A DNA stretch of 8,045 bases, taken from positions 1 through 8,045 of the forward strand of contig CAYLHF010000069.1 in the NCBI GenBank assembly GCA_964383365.1. Direction: 5' to 3'. This DNA comes from CAYLHF01 sp964383365. GTDB lineage: Bacteria; Bacteroidota; Rhodothermia; Rhodothermales; UBA10348. The translations under genes were made by a program, and so were the position numbers. Below are positions 1 through 6,062 of the stretch, in pieces (positions within the stretch are counted from its first letter, which is position 1; each line of letters opens with the position of its first letter). The notes beneath the pieces are model-generated. The model did not search any database. It was not told the origin of the DNA and saw only the letters and a program-made list of their open reading frames with translations.

Positions 1-202
1 CCTTGAAATGGGTGCCCACAATCTTGGGTAACTCCCTCTCCACCGTTGACCACCCGGGAATGAGTCCGTAATGTCCCGGATGGAATTTGGTCCCACCCAC
101 GGTTGGGACACCAGGCTGGCCATCGGAGGAAACCGATGTGGAGCACGACGAAAAAAGCAGTAATGTGAGCCCGAAAAGAAGGCTCAAAGTCGGTCGTTTC
201 AT
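1..202 (-). CDS. Putative lipoprotein, N-terminal part only (3' end off window)
   Basis: The minus-strand frame is open from a start at 202 to the window edge, giving 67 codons. The N-terminus has a short basic start (MKRP), a hydrophobic stretch of Leu, Phe and Thr, then LFSSC with Cys20. This fits a type II (lipoprotein) signal peptide, although the Phe at -3 is not the best lipobox residue. The mature part contains the segment KFHPGHYGLIPGW, after which the window ends. I do not recognise the family. An in-frame ATG at 223 would add seven residues (MPSYGHS); the start at 202 gives the more typical signal peptide. Neither start has a clear ribosome binding site. The gene lies 74 bases downstream of the cytochrome gene on the same strand, so co-transcription is possible. 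Inference: an exported, membrane-anchored protein of unknown function. Confidence 0.6.
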   Translation of the reverse strand, partial: MKRPTLSLLFGLTLLLFSSCSTSVSSDGQPGVPTVGGTKFHPGHYGLIPGWSTVERELPKIVGTHFK

Positions 203-276
203 GGAGTGGCCGTAGGATGGCATGATCTTAATTCCCAGGCCAGGAATCTATGTGAACAGCAGATTCGGGTGCCTGT

Positions 277-1011
277 TTACTCCAGTTCCCCCAGACGTTG
301 CAGGGCATCTTCGTTCTCCGGGTCGTATTTGAGAGCCTCCCCCAAATACAGGCGCGCAAGGACGGAATCTCCGTGGGCTGCATAGAAGTTGCCCATCCAA
401 AAGTTAGCGGTCCCGGACTCCGGAGCATAGTCGAGATTGAGGCGATAGAATGCCTTTGCGGCCGCCTCGTTGCCCGCACGGTCCAGACCTCGAGCGTATC
501 CTATGATTGACCGCTCACTAAAATCGAAGGCAGATCCACCGTAGTACCGTTTTCGGAGCGATTGGAACAGTTCAATGGAAGCATCCACTCCGTCTGTTTC
601 CAGGCGTTCACCGACCAGATCGAATAGACGGCGCGGAGAATGTTTACCGTTGTGGCACGTTATGCACGTCACGGACGCTTCCGTGATTTCCATCTCTTTC
701 AGATACGTGCCGTTGATCGCCTTCACCATCCGCATCATATCACGGGCGGTCAGCTTTACGGTGTTCTCGTCTGACGCGAAATCGAATGTCGAGAGCGGCT
801 CGCCTTCCACTCCAGCGTGACAGTAGGAACACCTTACTCCGAGCGCCCGGCTGAACCCACGCATCGTGCGGGATAGATCCCGACTGGAAATGGCTTTATC
901 GAGCACCTGCAGGTTCTCTCCCCCGTCCGGCCATCGCCAGTCCTGGGCCTCGGCTGAACACGTGATCAGAAAAAATATGATTCCGATTTGAATGGTCTTT
1001 CTTACCGACAT
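277..1011 (-). CDS. Dihaem c-type cytochrome, reaction-centre cytochrome-like, with C-terminal TPR-like helices
   Basis: A 244-residue exported protein. Residues 1-22 form a signal peptide with a likely cut after AEA. Two haem-attachment motifs follow: CSYCH at 61-65 and CITCH at 116-120. Each is preceded by a helix with candidate Met axial ligands: Met50 before the first haem, and one of Met92/93/95 before the second. This Met-helix-then-CxxCH order is the pattern of the photosynthetic reaction-centre cytochrome subunit family (CytoC_RC), which also occurs in non-phototrophs. Only two haems are present, not the four of the purple-bacterial subunit. Residues about 172-244 look like two TPR-type helical hairpins (ARGLDRAGNEAAAKAFYRL, then NFWMGNFYAAHGDSVLARLY), suggesting protein-protein contact. 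Inference: a periplasmic electron carrier; its partner is not in the window. No clear ribosome binding site precedes the ATG. The family call is firm; the physiological role is not. Confidence 0.85.
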   Translation of the reverse strand: MSVRKTIQIGIIFFLITCSAEAQDWRWPDGGENLQVLDKAISSRDLSRTMRGFSRALGVRCSYCHAGVEGEPLSTFDFASDENTVKLTARDMMRMVKAINGTYLKEMEITEASVTCITCHNGKHSPRRLFDLVGERLETDGVDASIELFQSLRKRYYGGSAFDFSERSIIGYARGLDRAGNEAAAKAFYRLNLDYAPESGTANFWMGNFYAAHGDSVLARLYLGEALKYDPENEDALQRLGELE

Positions 1012-1373
1012 AGTGAAATGCGTGGTTGGTCTGGATTCGGGTGAATGCTTTTTAGTGTTCCGATTATACGAAATCGTACACGGTTGAGGACGCGCAGAGG
1101 AAACCGAATATTTGAAGGAGAAGGACCCATGAATACGGTACTTTCTTTTTTGACTAGGAATCTTTTTGTCAAGTTGCGTATTATGCGGCTTAACTCAGCA
1201 CATCCGCCTCTGGCTTCTTTGTCGTCTGGATCCTCGCCTCTCATCCGAGAACTTGTTTTCGGCCCTGTTTTTGCGGTTTTTTCCTTGACTTCTATAGCAA
1301 ATCGGTAGGTGAGTACCGCTGATTCTGGATTGTTTTACTAAGAAGATCGGGACGTAAAAATTCCGACAAGGAA
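1012..1373. other. 362-base gap between cytochrome and RRM genes; possible long 5' leader
   Basis: The flanking genes diverge, so both promoters should lie here, but I could not assign a convincing -35/-10 pair or Bacteroidota-type TAnnTTTG box for either. The stretch is T-rich on the plus strand over about 1140-1300. It holds a short inverted repeat, TTGAC near 1147 and GTCAA near 1168. It also holds one ORF (1129-1308) preceded by a good purine-rich ribosome binding site, listed separately. No tRNA or known riboswitch was recognised. If transcription of the RRM gene starts near 1100, its leader would exceed 250 bases. Confidence 0.4.
1129..1308 (+). CDS. Doubtful small ORF upstream of the RRM gene (possible leader ORF)
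   Basis: A 59-codon ORF begins with an ATG preceded by GAAGGAGAAGGACCC, one of the better Shine-Dalgarno-like stretches in a window where most genes lack one. The product begins MNTVLSFLTRNLFVKLRIM and has a second hydrophobic patch near its end (LVFGPVFAVFSLTSIA). I recognise no family. It ends 65 bases before the RRM start codon on the same strand. A real gene, a regulatory leader ORF or chance are all possible. The frame is also open upstream to an ATG at 1045, but that extension has a basic, low-complexity look. The only support is the ribosome binding site and the position, so confidence is low. Confidence 0.22.
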   Translation: MNTVLSFLTRNLFVKLRIMRLNSAHPPLASLSSGSSPLIRELVFGPVFAVFSLTSIANR

Positions 1374-1685
1374 ATGAAGAAGATTTTTATCGGCAATCTG
1401 CCGTGGAGCGTTGATGACGAGAAACTCGAAAACATGTTTTCCGAGTACGGAGAAGTTCATTCTGCAAAAGTGATTTCGGATCGGGACACCGGCCGTTCGC
1501 GTGGTTTTGGTTTCGTCGAGATGGATGACGATGCTGCAACTGACGCAATCTCTGGACTGAACGAAACAGAAATCGGGGGCCGTAACGTTCGCGTCAACGA
1601 AGCCAACGATCGTCCACCGCGCCGCGAAGGTGGTGGTGGCGGCAGAGGTGGTTACGGCGGCGGCGGAGGCCGTGATCGCTACTAG
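1374..1685 (+). CDS. Small RRM RNA-binding protein with Arg/Gly-rich tail
   Basis: A 103-residue protein made of one RNA recognition motif plus a short disordered tail. RNP2 is IFIGNL at residues 4-9 and RNP1 is RGFGFVEM at 43-50, which carry the aromatic residues that stack on RNA bases. The RRM fold covers about residues 2-76. Residues 85-103 are Gly-rich with interspersed Arg and Tyr (GGGGGRGGYGGGGGRDRY). This is the layout of the small bacterial RRM family known from cyanobacteria (Rbp proteins, several cold-inducible) and Bacteroidota. Established for the family: single-stranded RNA binding. Inference: a post-transcriptional or cold-adaptation role in the cytoplasm. The start is preceded by ACAAGGAA directly before the ATG, an acceptable but close ribosome binding site. 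The gene appears monocistronic, with a terminator beginning 16 bases after its stop. Confidence 0.93.
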   Translation: MKKIFIGNLPWSVDDEKLENMFSEYGEVHSAKVISDRDTGRSRGFGFVEMDDDAATDAISGLNETEIGGRNVRVNEANDRPPRREGGGGGRGGYGGGGGRDRY

Positions 1686-1700
1686 GCCGATCTGCTCTAT

Positions 1701-1739
1701 AAAAAAGGCTCCGGTGCGTGTGCGTCGGAGCCTTTTTTT
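1701..1739 (+). terminator. Intrinsic terminator of the RRM gene, possibly bidirectional
   Basis: The arm 1701-1713 (AAAAAAGGCTCCG) pairs perfectly with 1726-1738 (CGGAGCCTTTTTT). Inner positions can add G-U, U-G, G-C and C-G pairs, leaving a GTGT loop at 1718-1721. A T-run at 1733-1739 follows the GC core. The A-run on the left means the same hairpin has a U-tract on the minus strand, so it may also stop transcripts of the converging flavoprotein gene that ends at 1811. Confidence 0.93.
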
Positions 1740-1810
1740 ATGTCCTTCAGATCCCTCGGTAACGAGCGGTCTACCGTGCGCCCTGAGAAATCGGCCAGTG
1801 AAATTACCGC

Positions 1811-3286
1811 TTAGGTCAGGTGAGCCGCTTTATTTGCCCCGGTCGACACACCGTTTCCGGAGACACGCTGCGCCGAGAGGAGATAGTCGAGTACATCAAC
1901 AGCCGTATACGACAACTTATCAGACCCCAGTATCTGGCAGATACTCGCGACTTCGTCCCCACACGTTACCAGCGGAAGTTCCTCTGACTTGTCTTTTCTG
2001 ACCTGAGCCATGCCAATATTCGCCATGAGGCCGTTACATACACACTTTCGCCCCACCGTCTCTTCAATCTTTCCTCCCTTTCGAAGAAAATCGTCAATAG
2101 GCTCAGACGAGCACCGCCAGTCTATACTTCCATTCGGAGTCGTGTAGGCCTCTCTAAGATATCCCAGGTCACATATCCTGGGCCGCTCTTCATAGACGTC
2201 TTTCTCCGAAACCGTTCCATCGACAGACAACACCTTGAAGGGGAAGCCGGTGGGTGACGCAACCGGATCGGTAAATACCCGTGGAGATTCCGTCCGACAA
2301 CTCTCAATTATCTGACTCTTGAGGTCAGGACGAATTCCAGATTCCTCACAGAAGGCAAACAGCGTACCTACCTGGATTCCAGCGGCACCAACATCTCTGG
2401 CCTCCAGCAATTTCTCTGGATTCCCGAATGATCCCGCAAGCCAGAAAGGAAGCCCGATCGCGTGAATGGCTTCCAGATCAATCTCGTCTCGGGGGCCGTA
2501 CAAAGGTTCTCCCTCCGGTGTGAACTTTTTGGCCCCACGCGGAGGAGCATTGTGTCCGCCGGCTGTCTTACCCTCTATAACAAAGCCGTCAATTTTCCCC
2601 TCGCACCTTCTGACCAGCATCGTCGCAAGTGTCACGGACGATACAATAGGAAAAAACAGGGGGCGATCAACGGCTGGAGTCGGACCGTCGAATAGTTGTG
2701 AAGGATCGAGTTTAAGCAGGTGGGTCGATCCTTTTTCTGCGTCAACGACTGAATATTTCAGTTCCGCCTCACGACCCGCGCAATAGGCATCCATCATAGC
2801 CGGAACCTCAAACGGAATCCCGGCTCCGACGATCACAATATCCACACCCGCGAGCATGGCTCCGTAGAGCGATGGAAGCATGGTCGTCTGAATCTTGTTC
2901 AGAAAATTCGTACCAACCAGACCATCATGCCCCTCCTTCGCGAGATAGACCTCGACAAAATTGGAGACGATCAGGAGCTCCTCGATTTTCGGGCTCCGTT
3001 TGTGCCCAACCATGGGCCTCGACACAAAGGGTTTATCGGCCGCTTTCCCCCCCTCAACAAAATACCGCTCCAGTATTCGCTCAGACATTGACTGATCAGG
3101 AAACTGGGCCATCGCTCGACGCATGTGGCCTCCCGGATCACCAAGTTGGAGTCTCCTGGCGAGGACAACATCTACTGCCGTTCCTGAAACGACCCCGATC
3201 TGTCCGTGCATCGAAACAGAGCGGGCAAGCTGCCAACATGAAACGGCCACGCCCATGCCGCCCTGTATGATCTGAGGTAACTCCAT
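1811..3286 (-). CDS. Nitronate monooxygenase-family FMN flavoprotein (large, 491-residue type)
   Basis: A 491-residue TIM-barrel flavoprotein of the nitronate monooxygenase / 2-nitropropane dioxygenase family. The N-terminus has IIQGGMGVAVS (residues 6-16), the first FMN-contact strand. LGDPGGHMRRAMAQFP (48-63) and YFVEGGKAADKPF (75-87) are typical of the longer stand-alone subfamily. EGKTAGGHNAPPRG (238-251) carries His245, the position equivalent to the catalytic base of nitronate monooxygenases. WLAGSFGNP through IQVGTLFAF (282-312) forms the FMN phosphate-binding end of the barrel. The C-terminal part has a Cys pair in KCVCNGLMANIGMAQ (414-428). The family oxidises alkyl nitronates or acts as an oxidoreductase; the longer members resemble PfaD of polyketide/PUFA clusters, but no such cluster is seen here. 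It stands alone, convergent with the RRM gene and divergent from mtnA. No Shine-Dalgarno sequence precedes the ATG. Family sure; substrate unknown. Confidence 0.88.
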   Translation of the reverse strand: MELPQIIQGGMGVAVSCWQLARSVSMHGQIGVVSGTAVDVVLARRLQLGDPGGHMRRAMAQFPDQSMSERILERYFVEGGKAADKPFVSRPMVGHKRSPKIEELLIVSNFVEVYLAKEGHDGLVGTNFLNKIQTTMLPSLYGAMLAGVDIVIVGAGIPFEVPAMMDAYCAGREAELKYSVVDAEKGSTHLLKLDPSQLFDGPTPAVDRPLFFPIVSSVTLATMLVRRCEGKIDGFVIEGKTAGGHNAPPRGAKKFTPEGEPLYGPRDEIDLEAIHAIGLPFWLAGSFGNPEKLLEARDVGAAGIQVGTLFAFCEESGIRPDLKSQIIESCRTESPRVFTDPVASPTGFPFKVLSVDGTVSEKDVYEERPRICDLGYLREAYTTPNGSIDWRCSSEPIDDFLRKGGKIEETVGRKCVCNGLMANIGMAQVRKDKSEELPLVTCGDEVASICQILGSDKLSYTAVDVLDYLLSAQRVSGNGVSTGANKAAHLT

Positions 3287-3421
3287 AGTCAGGTCAAGGA
3301 TACAGAATTAGAGTTGGAATCGCGCATTTAATAAATCCCCTAATAATACGGTTCAGGGCGGTAATATCAGTCACGGCACACCGATTTTGCAGACTCTTCT
3401 CTGGCAATGAATCTGGACTCT

Positions 3422-3466
3422 TATGTCAGAATTCTACCGCTTCGAAGCTGGTGCCACTCTGACATA
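3422..3466 (+). promoter_or_regulatory. Nested inverted repeat in the mtnA upstream region
   Basis: A perfect 9-bp inverted repeat, TATGTCAGA (3422-3430) and TCTGACATA (3458-3466), encloses a second stem. Inside, after a symmetric 5-by-5 internal loop, ACC (3436-3438) pairs with GGT (3450-3452), one T bulges at 3449, and GCTTCGAAGC (3439-3448) closes as a hairpin with a TCGA loop. As DNA it could be a two-part operator. As RNA it would be a rod-like leader hairpin 67 bases before the mtnA start. It matches no riboswitch class that I can recognise. Confidence 0.5.
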
Positions 3467-3493
3467 GGAATCGATCGTACACTCTGTTTCGAT

Positions 3494-3521
3494 ATGGGTA
3501 TCTTGCGCTGTTTCCACCCAT
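3494..3521 (+). promoter_or_regulatory. Small hairpin just before the mtnA start
   Basis: ATGGGT (3494-3499) pairs perfectly with ACCCAT (3516-3521), with a possible extra U-G pair outside and a 16-base loop. It ends 12 bases before the ATG at 3534, so if transcribed it sits next to the initiation region. Six base pairs could arise by chance; its weight comes from its position after the larger 3422-3466 hairpin. Confidence 0.3.
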
Positions 3522-3533
3522 GGTTTGAACGGG

Positions 3534-4664
3534 ATGAATGTAAACGGACAACATTTCCGAACCATCTGGCCTGCCAGAGATGAGGCCGCTGTGGAAGTGA
3601 TCGACCAGCGATGGCTTCCTCACAAGTTTGTCGTAGAAACAATCAGAACAGTCACCGAGATGGTAACTGCCATACGAGAGATGCACGTCAGGGGCGCCGG
3701 CCTGATTGGCGCCGCAGCAGCGTATGGTGTATTCCTGGCAGCGGTCGAATCTCCTGAGGACGATTTTCTCTCATCTATTTATGAATCCTGCCAGCAACTG
3801 AAAGGCAGTAGGCCGACGGCAGTAAATCTGGAGTGGGCGCTAAGACAACAGCTGGATCGGGTTCGAAATGCGGAGTCTAAAACGGAGGCCATTCAGATTC
3901 TCAAGAACGGTGCAGACGCCATAACTGACGGCGATGCCAAGTTCTGTGAGTCGATAGGAGAGCATGGATTGCCTCTCATTCAGGAACTTTCCAGGACCAA
4001 AAATACCGGTGAACCGGTGAATATCCTGACTCATTGTAATGCCGGATGGCTGGCATTCGTCGACTTTGGAACGGCGACCGCCCCCATTTATGCTGCACAA
4101 GAGGCGGGAATAGACATTCACGTATGGGTAGACGAGACGAGACCCCGAAATCAAGGTGCCCGTCTCACTGCATGGGAACTTGGACAGCAGGGAGTGGCGC
4201 ATACCGTCATATCCGACAACACGGGTGGTCACCTGATGCAGCATGGACGGGTCGATATGGTGATTGTCGGAAGCGATCGAACGACTCGAACGGGATATGT
4301 AGCCAACAAGATCGGCACCTATCTCAAAGCGTTGGCGGCGGCCGATAACGAGATCCCTTTTTACGCCGCCCTTCCTTCTTCGAGTATCGATTGGAACATC
4401 CGCGATGGGTTGGAAGAAATTCCAATTGAGGAGCGGGGTGCGGAGGAAGTAAAATACGCTCAGGGTCTGGCAGGAGGTGACATCACGTCGGTGCTGATCG
4501 CCCCGGAGGAAAGCACCGCCTTGAATTACGGATTCGACGTCACTCCTCCCCGCCTCATCACGGGCCTGATAACGGAGCGCGGTGTAGCAACGGCAAACGA
4601 GCCCTCCCTCCTCAAATTATTTCCGGAATACGACACACCGGACGACGGAAGATGCGCCGAATGA
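3534..4664 (+). CDS. mtnA: S-methyl-5-thioribose-1-phosphate isomerase
   Basis: A 376-residue member of the eIF2B-like aldose-ketose isomerase family. It converts methylthioribose-1-phosphate to methylthioribulose-1-phosphate in methylthioadenosine salvage in the cytoplasm. Family marks in order: GQHFRTIWP (5-13), MHVRGAGLIGAAAAYG (50-65), RPTAVNLEWAL (93-103), ILTHCNAGWLA (164-174) with catalytic Cys168, ETRPRNQGARLTAWEL (201-216), and VGSDRTTRTGYVANKIGTY (245-263) with catalytic Asp248. FDVTPP lies at 334-339. Tyr255 replaces the Asp usually seen in the GD.ANKIGT segment. An in-frame TTG at 3525 would add three residues; the ATG at 3534 is chosen because homologues begin just before the G-x-H-x-RTIW segment. 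The ribosome binding site is weak. The stop overlaps the start of the downstream aldolase-family gene (ATGA), which supports a shared pathway. Confidence 0.93.
   Translation: MNVNGQHFRTIWPARDEAAVEVIDQRWLPHKFVVETIRTVTEMVTAIREMHVRGAGLIGAAAAYGVFLAAVESPEDDFLSSIYESCQQLKGSRPTAVNLEWALRQQLDRVRNAESKTEAIQILKNGADAITDGDAKFCESIGEHGLPLIQELSRTKNTGEPVNILTHCNAGWLAFVDFGTATAPIYAAQEAGIDIHVWVDETRPRNQGARLTAWELGQQGVAHTVISDNTGGHLMQHGRVDMVIVGSDRTTRTGYVANKIGTYLKALAAADNEIPFYAALPSSSIDWNIRDGLEEIPIEERGAEEVKYAQGLAGGDITSVLIAPEESTALNYGFDVTPPRLITGLITERGVATANEPSLLKLFPEYDTPDDGRCAE
4647..4651 (+). promoter_or_regulatory. Ribosome binding site for the aldolase-family gene
   Basis: GGAAG lies nine bases before the ATG at 4661 and only next to the alternative ATG at 4652. 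The spacing therefore favours 4661, which also makes an ATGA overlap with the mtnA stop. It lies inside the mtnA coding sequence. Confidence 0.55.
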
Positions 4665-5263
4665 GAGACGAAGGCTACATCAAGTTTGCGTGCGACTGCG
4701 AAGCGGATCAACCACCGAGCTGGCATGAAGTCAGTACTCTCAACGCGTGGCGCGAACGACTCTTCGATCTCGGACTCATCGGTGCCTATCCTGACGGGAT
4801 CGGATTCGGAAATGTCAGCCTGCGTTGTGCGAATCCTACGCAGTTTATCGTTACGGCATCCGGTGTCGGAGGGATCAGAAGTCTCCGTAGAGACCAGTTT
4901 ACACGCGTGGTGGGATACGACCTCTCCCGCAACTATGTCGACTGCCGGGGGATATTGAAACCGTCGTCGGAGTCGCTAACCCACGCCGCGTTTTACGATG
5001 CGTCCCGTTCCATTCAGGCAGTGATTCATGTTCATCAACTGGAATTCTGGCGGGCTCATCTGGACAAACTTCCGTCTACGTCACGAAACGTGCCCTACGG
5101 TACTCCGGAGATGGCTATAGAAATTCGACACCTTCTGCGTGAAAAGAATGCCTCGCGTCATCAAATCTGCATCATGGGAGGACACGAAGAAGGAATAATC
5201 GCCTACGGGAACAGCATCAGCCAGGCCGCCTCGTTGTTGCTGAATCAGTTCAGGAAGACTTAA
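4661..5263 (+). CDS. Class II aldolase/adducin-family enzyme, probable methylthioribulose-1-phosphate dehydratase or aldolase
   Basis: A 200-residue class II aldolase-fold protein. GNVSLR (50-55) and FIVTASGVG (62-70) form the phosphate-binding side. KPSSESLTHAAFY (100-112) carries Glu104. HVH (123-125) and GHEEG (174-178, His175) supply the likely metal ligands. Glu104 to His123 is 19 residues, the same spacing as Glu73 to His92 in L-fuculose-1-phosphate aldolase. The gene follows mtnA with an ATGA overlap, so its substrate is probably the MtnA product, methylthioribulose-1-phosphate. Two reactions fit: dehydration (MtnB, methionine salvage) or retro-aldol cleavage (DHAP shunt, Ald2 type). 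The sequence alone does not separate them, so no gene symbol is given. The N-terminus MRDEGYIKFACDCE precedes the core fold and looks like a subfamily trait. An ATG at 4652 is possible but less well spaced. The 3' end overlaps the opposing regulator gene by 14 bases. Confidence 0.85.
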   Translation: MRDEGYIKFACDCEADQPPSWHEVSTLNAWRERLFDLGLIGAYPDGIGFGNVSLRCANPTQFIVTASGVGGIRSLRRDQFTRVVGYDLSRNYVDCRGILKPSSESLTHAAFYDASRSIQAVIHVHQLEFWRAHLDKLPSTSRNVPYGTPEMAIEIRHLLREKNASRHQICIMGGHEEGIIAYGNSISQAASLLLNQFRKT

Positions 5264-5513
5264 CCGAATCTGCGTCCAAGTCAGCCCGTGACAGCTTTGC
5301 TGGTAATTGAAACAGGTCTTCAACCGTACACTCCAGCTCTCGTGCCATTCTCAAAGCCAGTTCAGTTGAAGGAACGAAGTGTCCTTTTTCGATGCTGTTT
5401 ACACTCTTTCGAGTGACCCCGATCCGCTCAGCCAACTCACCCTGCGTTAAATCCTTCATCGCCCGGAAGATTTTGAGCTTGTTCGTGAGCCGAGGTGCTA
5501 CAGGATCTGTCAT
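5250..5513 (-). CDS. Small Cro/cI-type helix-turn-helix regulator
   Basis: An 87-residue protein that is essentially one Cro/cI HTH domain. Helix 2 is about TQGELAERIG (23-32) and recognition helix 3 about TRKSVNSIEKG (34-44); the C-terminal helices run through LALRMARELECTVEDLFQL (52-70). It closely resembles the compact XRE regulators commonly paired with a small membrane protein. Its start (MTDPVAPRL) overlaps the stop of the upstream membrane-protein gene by ATGA (5510-5513), so it is probably translated by stop-restart; no ribosome binding site is visible. The frame stays open upstream to 5843, but that part reads through the membrane-protein gene in another frame and is not coding. Inference: it regulates its own operon, most likely at the inverted repeat 6063-6105. 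The tail after residue 71 is short and acidic/Ser-rich. Confidence 0.9.
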   Translation of the reverse strand: MTDPVAPRLTNKLKIFRAMKDLTQGELAERIGVTRKSVNSIEKGHFVPSTELALRMARELECTVEDLFQLPAKLSRADLDADSVKSS

Positions 5514-6055
5514 CGGTTTATGAGGATTTGATACCTGATGACAGCCCCGGTAGTACCCGCGGCAATGGTCGAGGACGCAGCTACTGGAATGGACAGGAGA
5601 CCGGTATCCAGGTGTCCAAAAAACACCCACAGCAGGAGTAAAATTACCTGTACGGCCAGCATTGACCAGAAACCAAACGAAAAGGCCTGCGATTGGATAG
5701 CAATCAACCGCTCGTCGGTGCGAACCTGCCGGAAAAATTCCCGTCCCCCTGGTGTCTTGTCCAGCCTCTTGTTTCTGAAAATACCGATCGCGAAAACGGC
5801 CCACCCCACCAGCGACGTCAGCGTAACAGCAATAATCGGCCATCCGTGTAAATGCGCCTCCACGACAATGTGTTGAAGCGCAAGGGCGACCGATCCTACC
5901 ACGGCTCCATACATTATCAGTCGTTGGTTGGAATCAGCACGGGATTCGGCACGATCAACATCGAATCGCCTATTTGCGTCGTCCGAGCCTGGGCGTTTTT
6001 CCGGAGGACCGGCGGAGTCCATTGCCGCGTTTCCGTAGTTCGAGGGCGTATCCAT
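5510..6055 (-). CDS. Four-helix integral membrane protein paired with an HTH regulator
   Basis: A 181-residue protein. Residues 1-45 are hydrophilic, rich in Asp, Arg, Pro and Ser, with no signal peptide. Four predicted membrane helices follow: about 47-65, 72-93, 125-147 and 152-173. The cytoplasmic-looking stretch between helices 2 and 3 (FRNKRLDKTPGGREFFRQVRTDERLIAIQ) contains a DERxxxIxxxA pattern just before helix 3. Small four-helix proteins with such a DER segment beside a compact XRE regulator are a recurrent pair in bacteria and archaea (DUF2178-like); I suggest this relation but cannot confirm it. Function unknown; a membrane sensor or partner controlling the regulator is a plausible guess. 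An inner start at Met12 would shorten the tail; the ATG at 6055 is kept because it lies just downstream of the probable operator. No Shine-Dalgarno sequence is visible. Confidence 0.8.
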   Translation of the reverse strand: MDTPSNYGNAAMDSAGPPEKRPGSDDANRRFDVDRAESRADSNQRLIMYGAVVGSVALALQHIVVEAHLHGWPIIAVTLTSLVGWAVFAIGIFRNKRLDKTPGGREFFRQVRTDERLIAIQSQAFSFGFWSMLAVQVILLLLWVFFGHLDTGLLSIPVAASSTIAAGTTGAVIRYQILINR

Positions 6056-6062
6056 GGGATTT

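Larger units (their letters stand above)
3287..3533. promoter_or_regulatory. Divergent promoter region between flavoprotein gene and mtnA
   Basis: This 247-base non-coding stretch must carry the start signals of both divergent genes. The left half (about 3300-3375) is AT-rich and includes TTTAATAAAT and TAATAATACGG, a plausible melting region, but no confident -35/-10 pair was assigned. The right half is dominated by two potential hairpins (3422-3466 and 3494-3521) on the mtnA side. The mtnA frame is closed by a TAG at 3465-3467, so mtnA cannot start further upstream. Confidence 0.5.

Noticed and set aside
231..247. Small ATTCC/GGAAT hairpin between the cytochrome and lipoprotein genes as a terminator
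   Set aside because: The stem is only five base pairs and no U-tract follows on the minus strand.
1081..1120. Bacteroidota-type promoter (TTG, then AATATTTG) before the small ORF
   Set aside because: The match is partial, and the implied transcription start would fall inside the ribosome binding site.
2872..3270. 132-codon plus-strand ORF opposite the flavoprotein gene
   Set aside because: It lies wholly antisense to a well-supported coding region, its product is rich in Pro, Arg and Ser with no recognisable domain, and no ribosome binding site is evident.
3422..3521. SAM or SAH riboswitch before mtnA
   Set aside because: No conserved core of a riboswitch class that I can recall is visible; only generic pairing is seen.
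3840..4244. 134-codon minus-strand ORF opposite mtnA
   Set aside because: It is antisense to conserved MtnA motifs and shows no family features.
5514..5843. Upstream extension of the HTH reading frame to an ATG at 5843, giving a 197-residue protein
   Set aside because: The extension has no family features and reads through the membrane-protein gene in another frame. The HTH start at 5513 makes a clean ATGA overlap and matches the normal length of compact XRE regulators.
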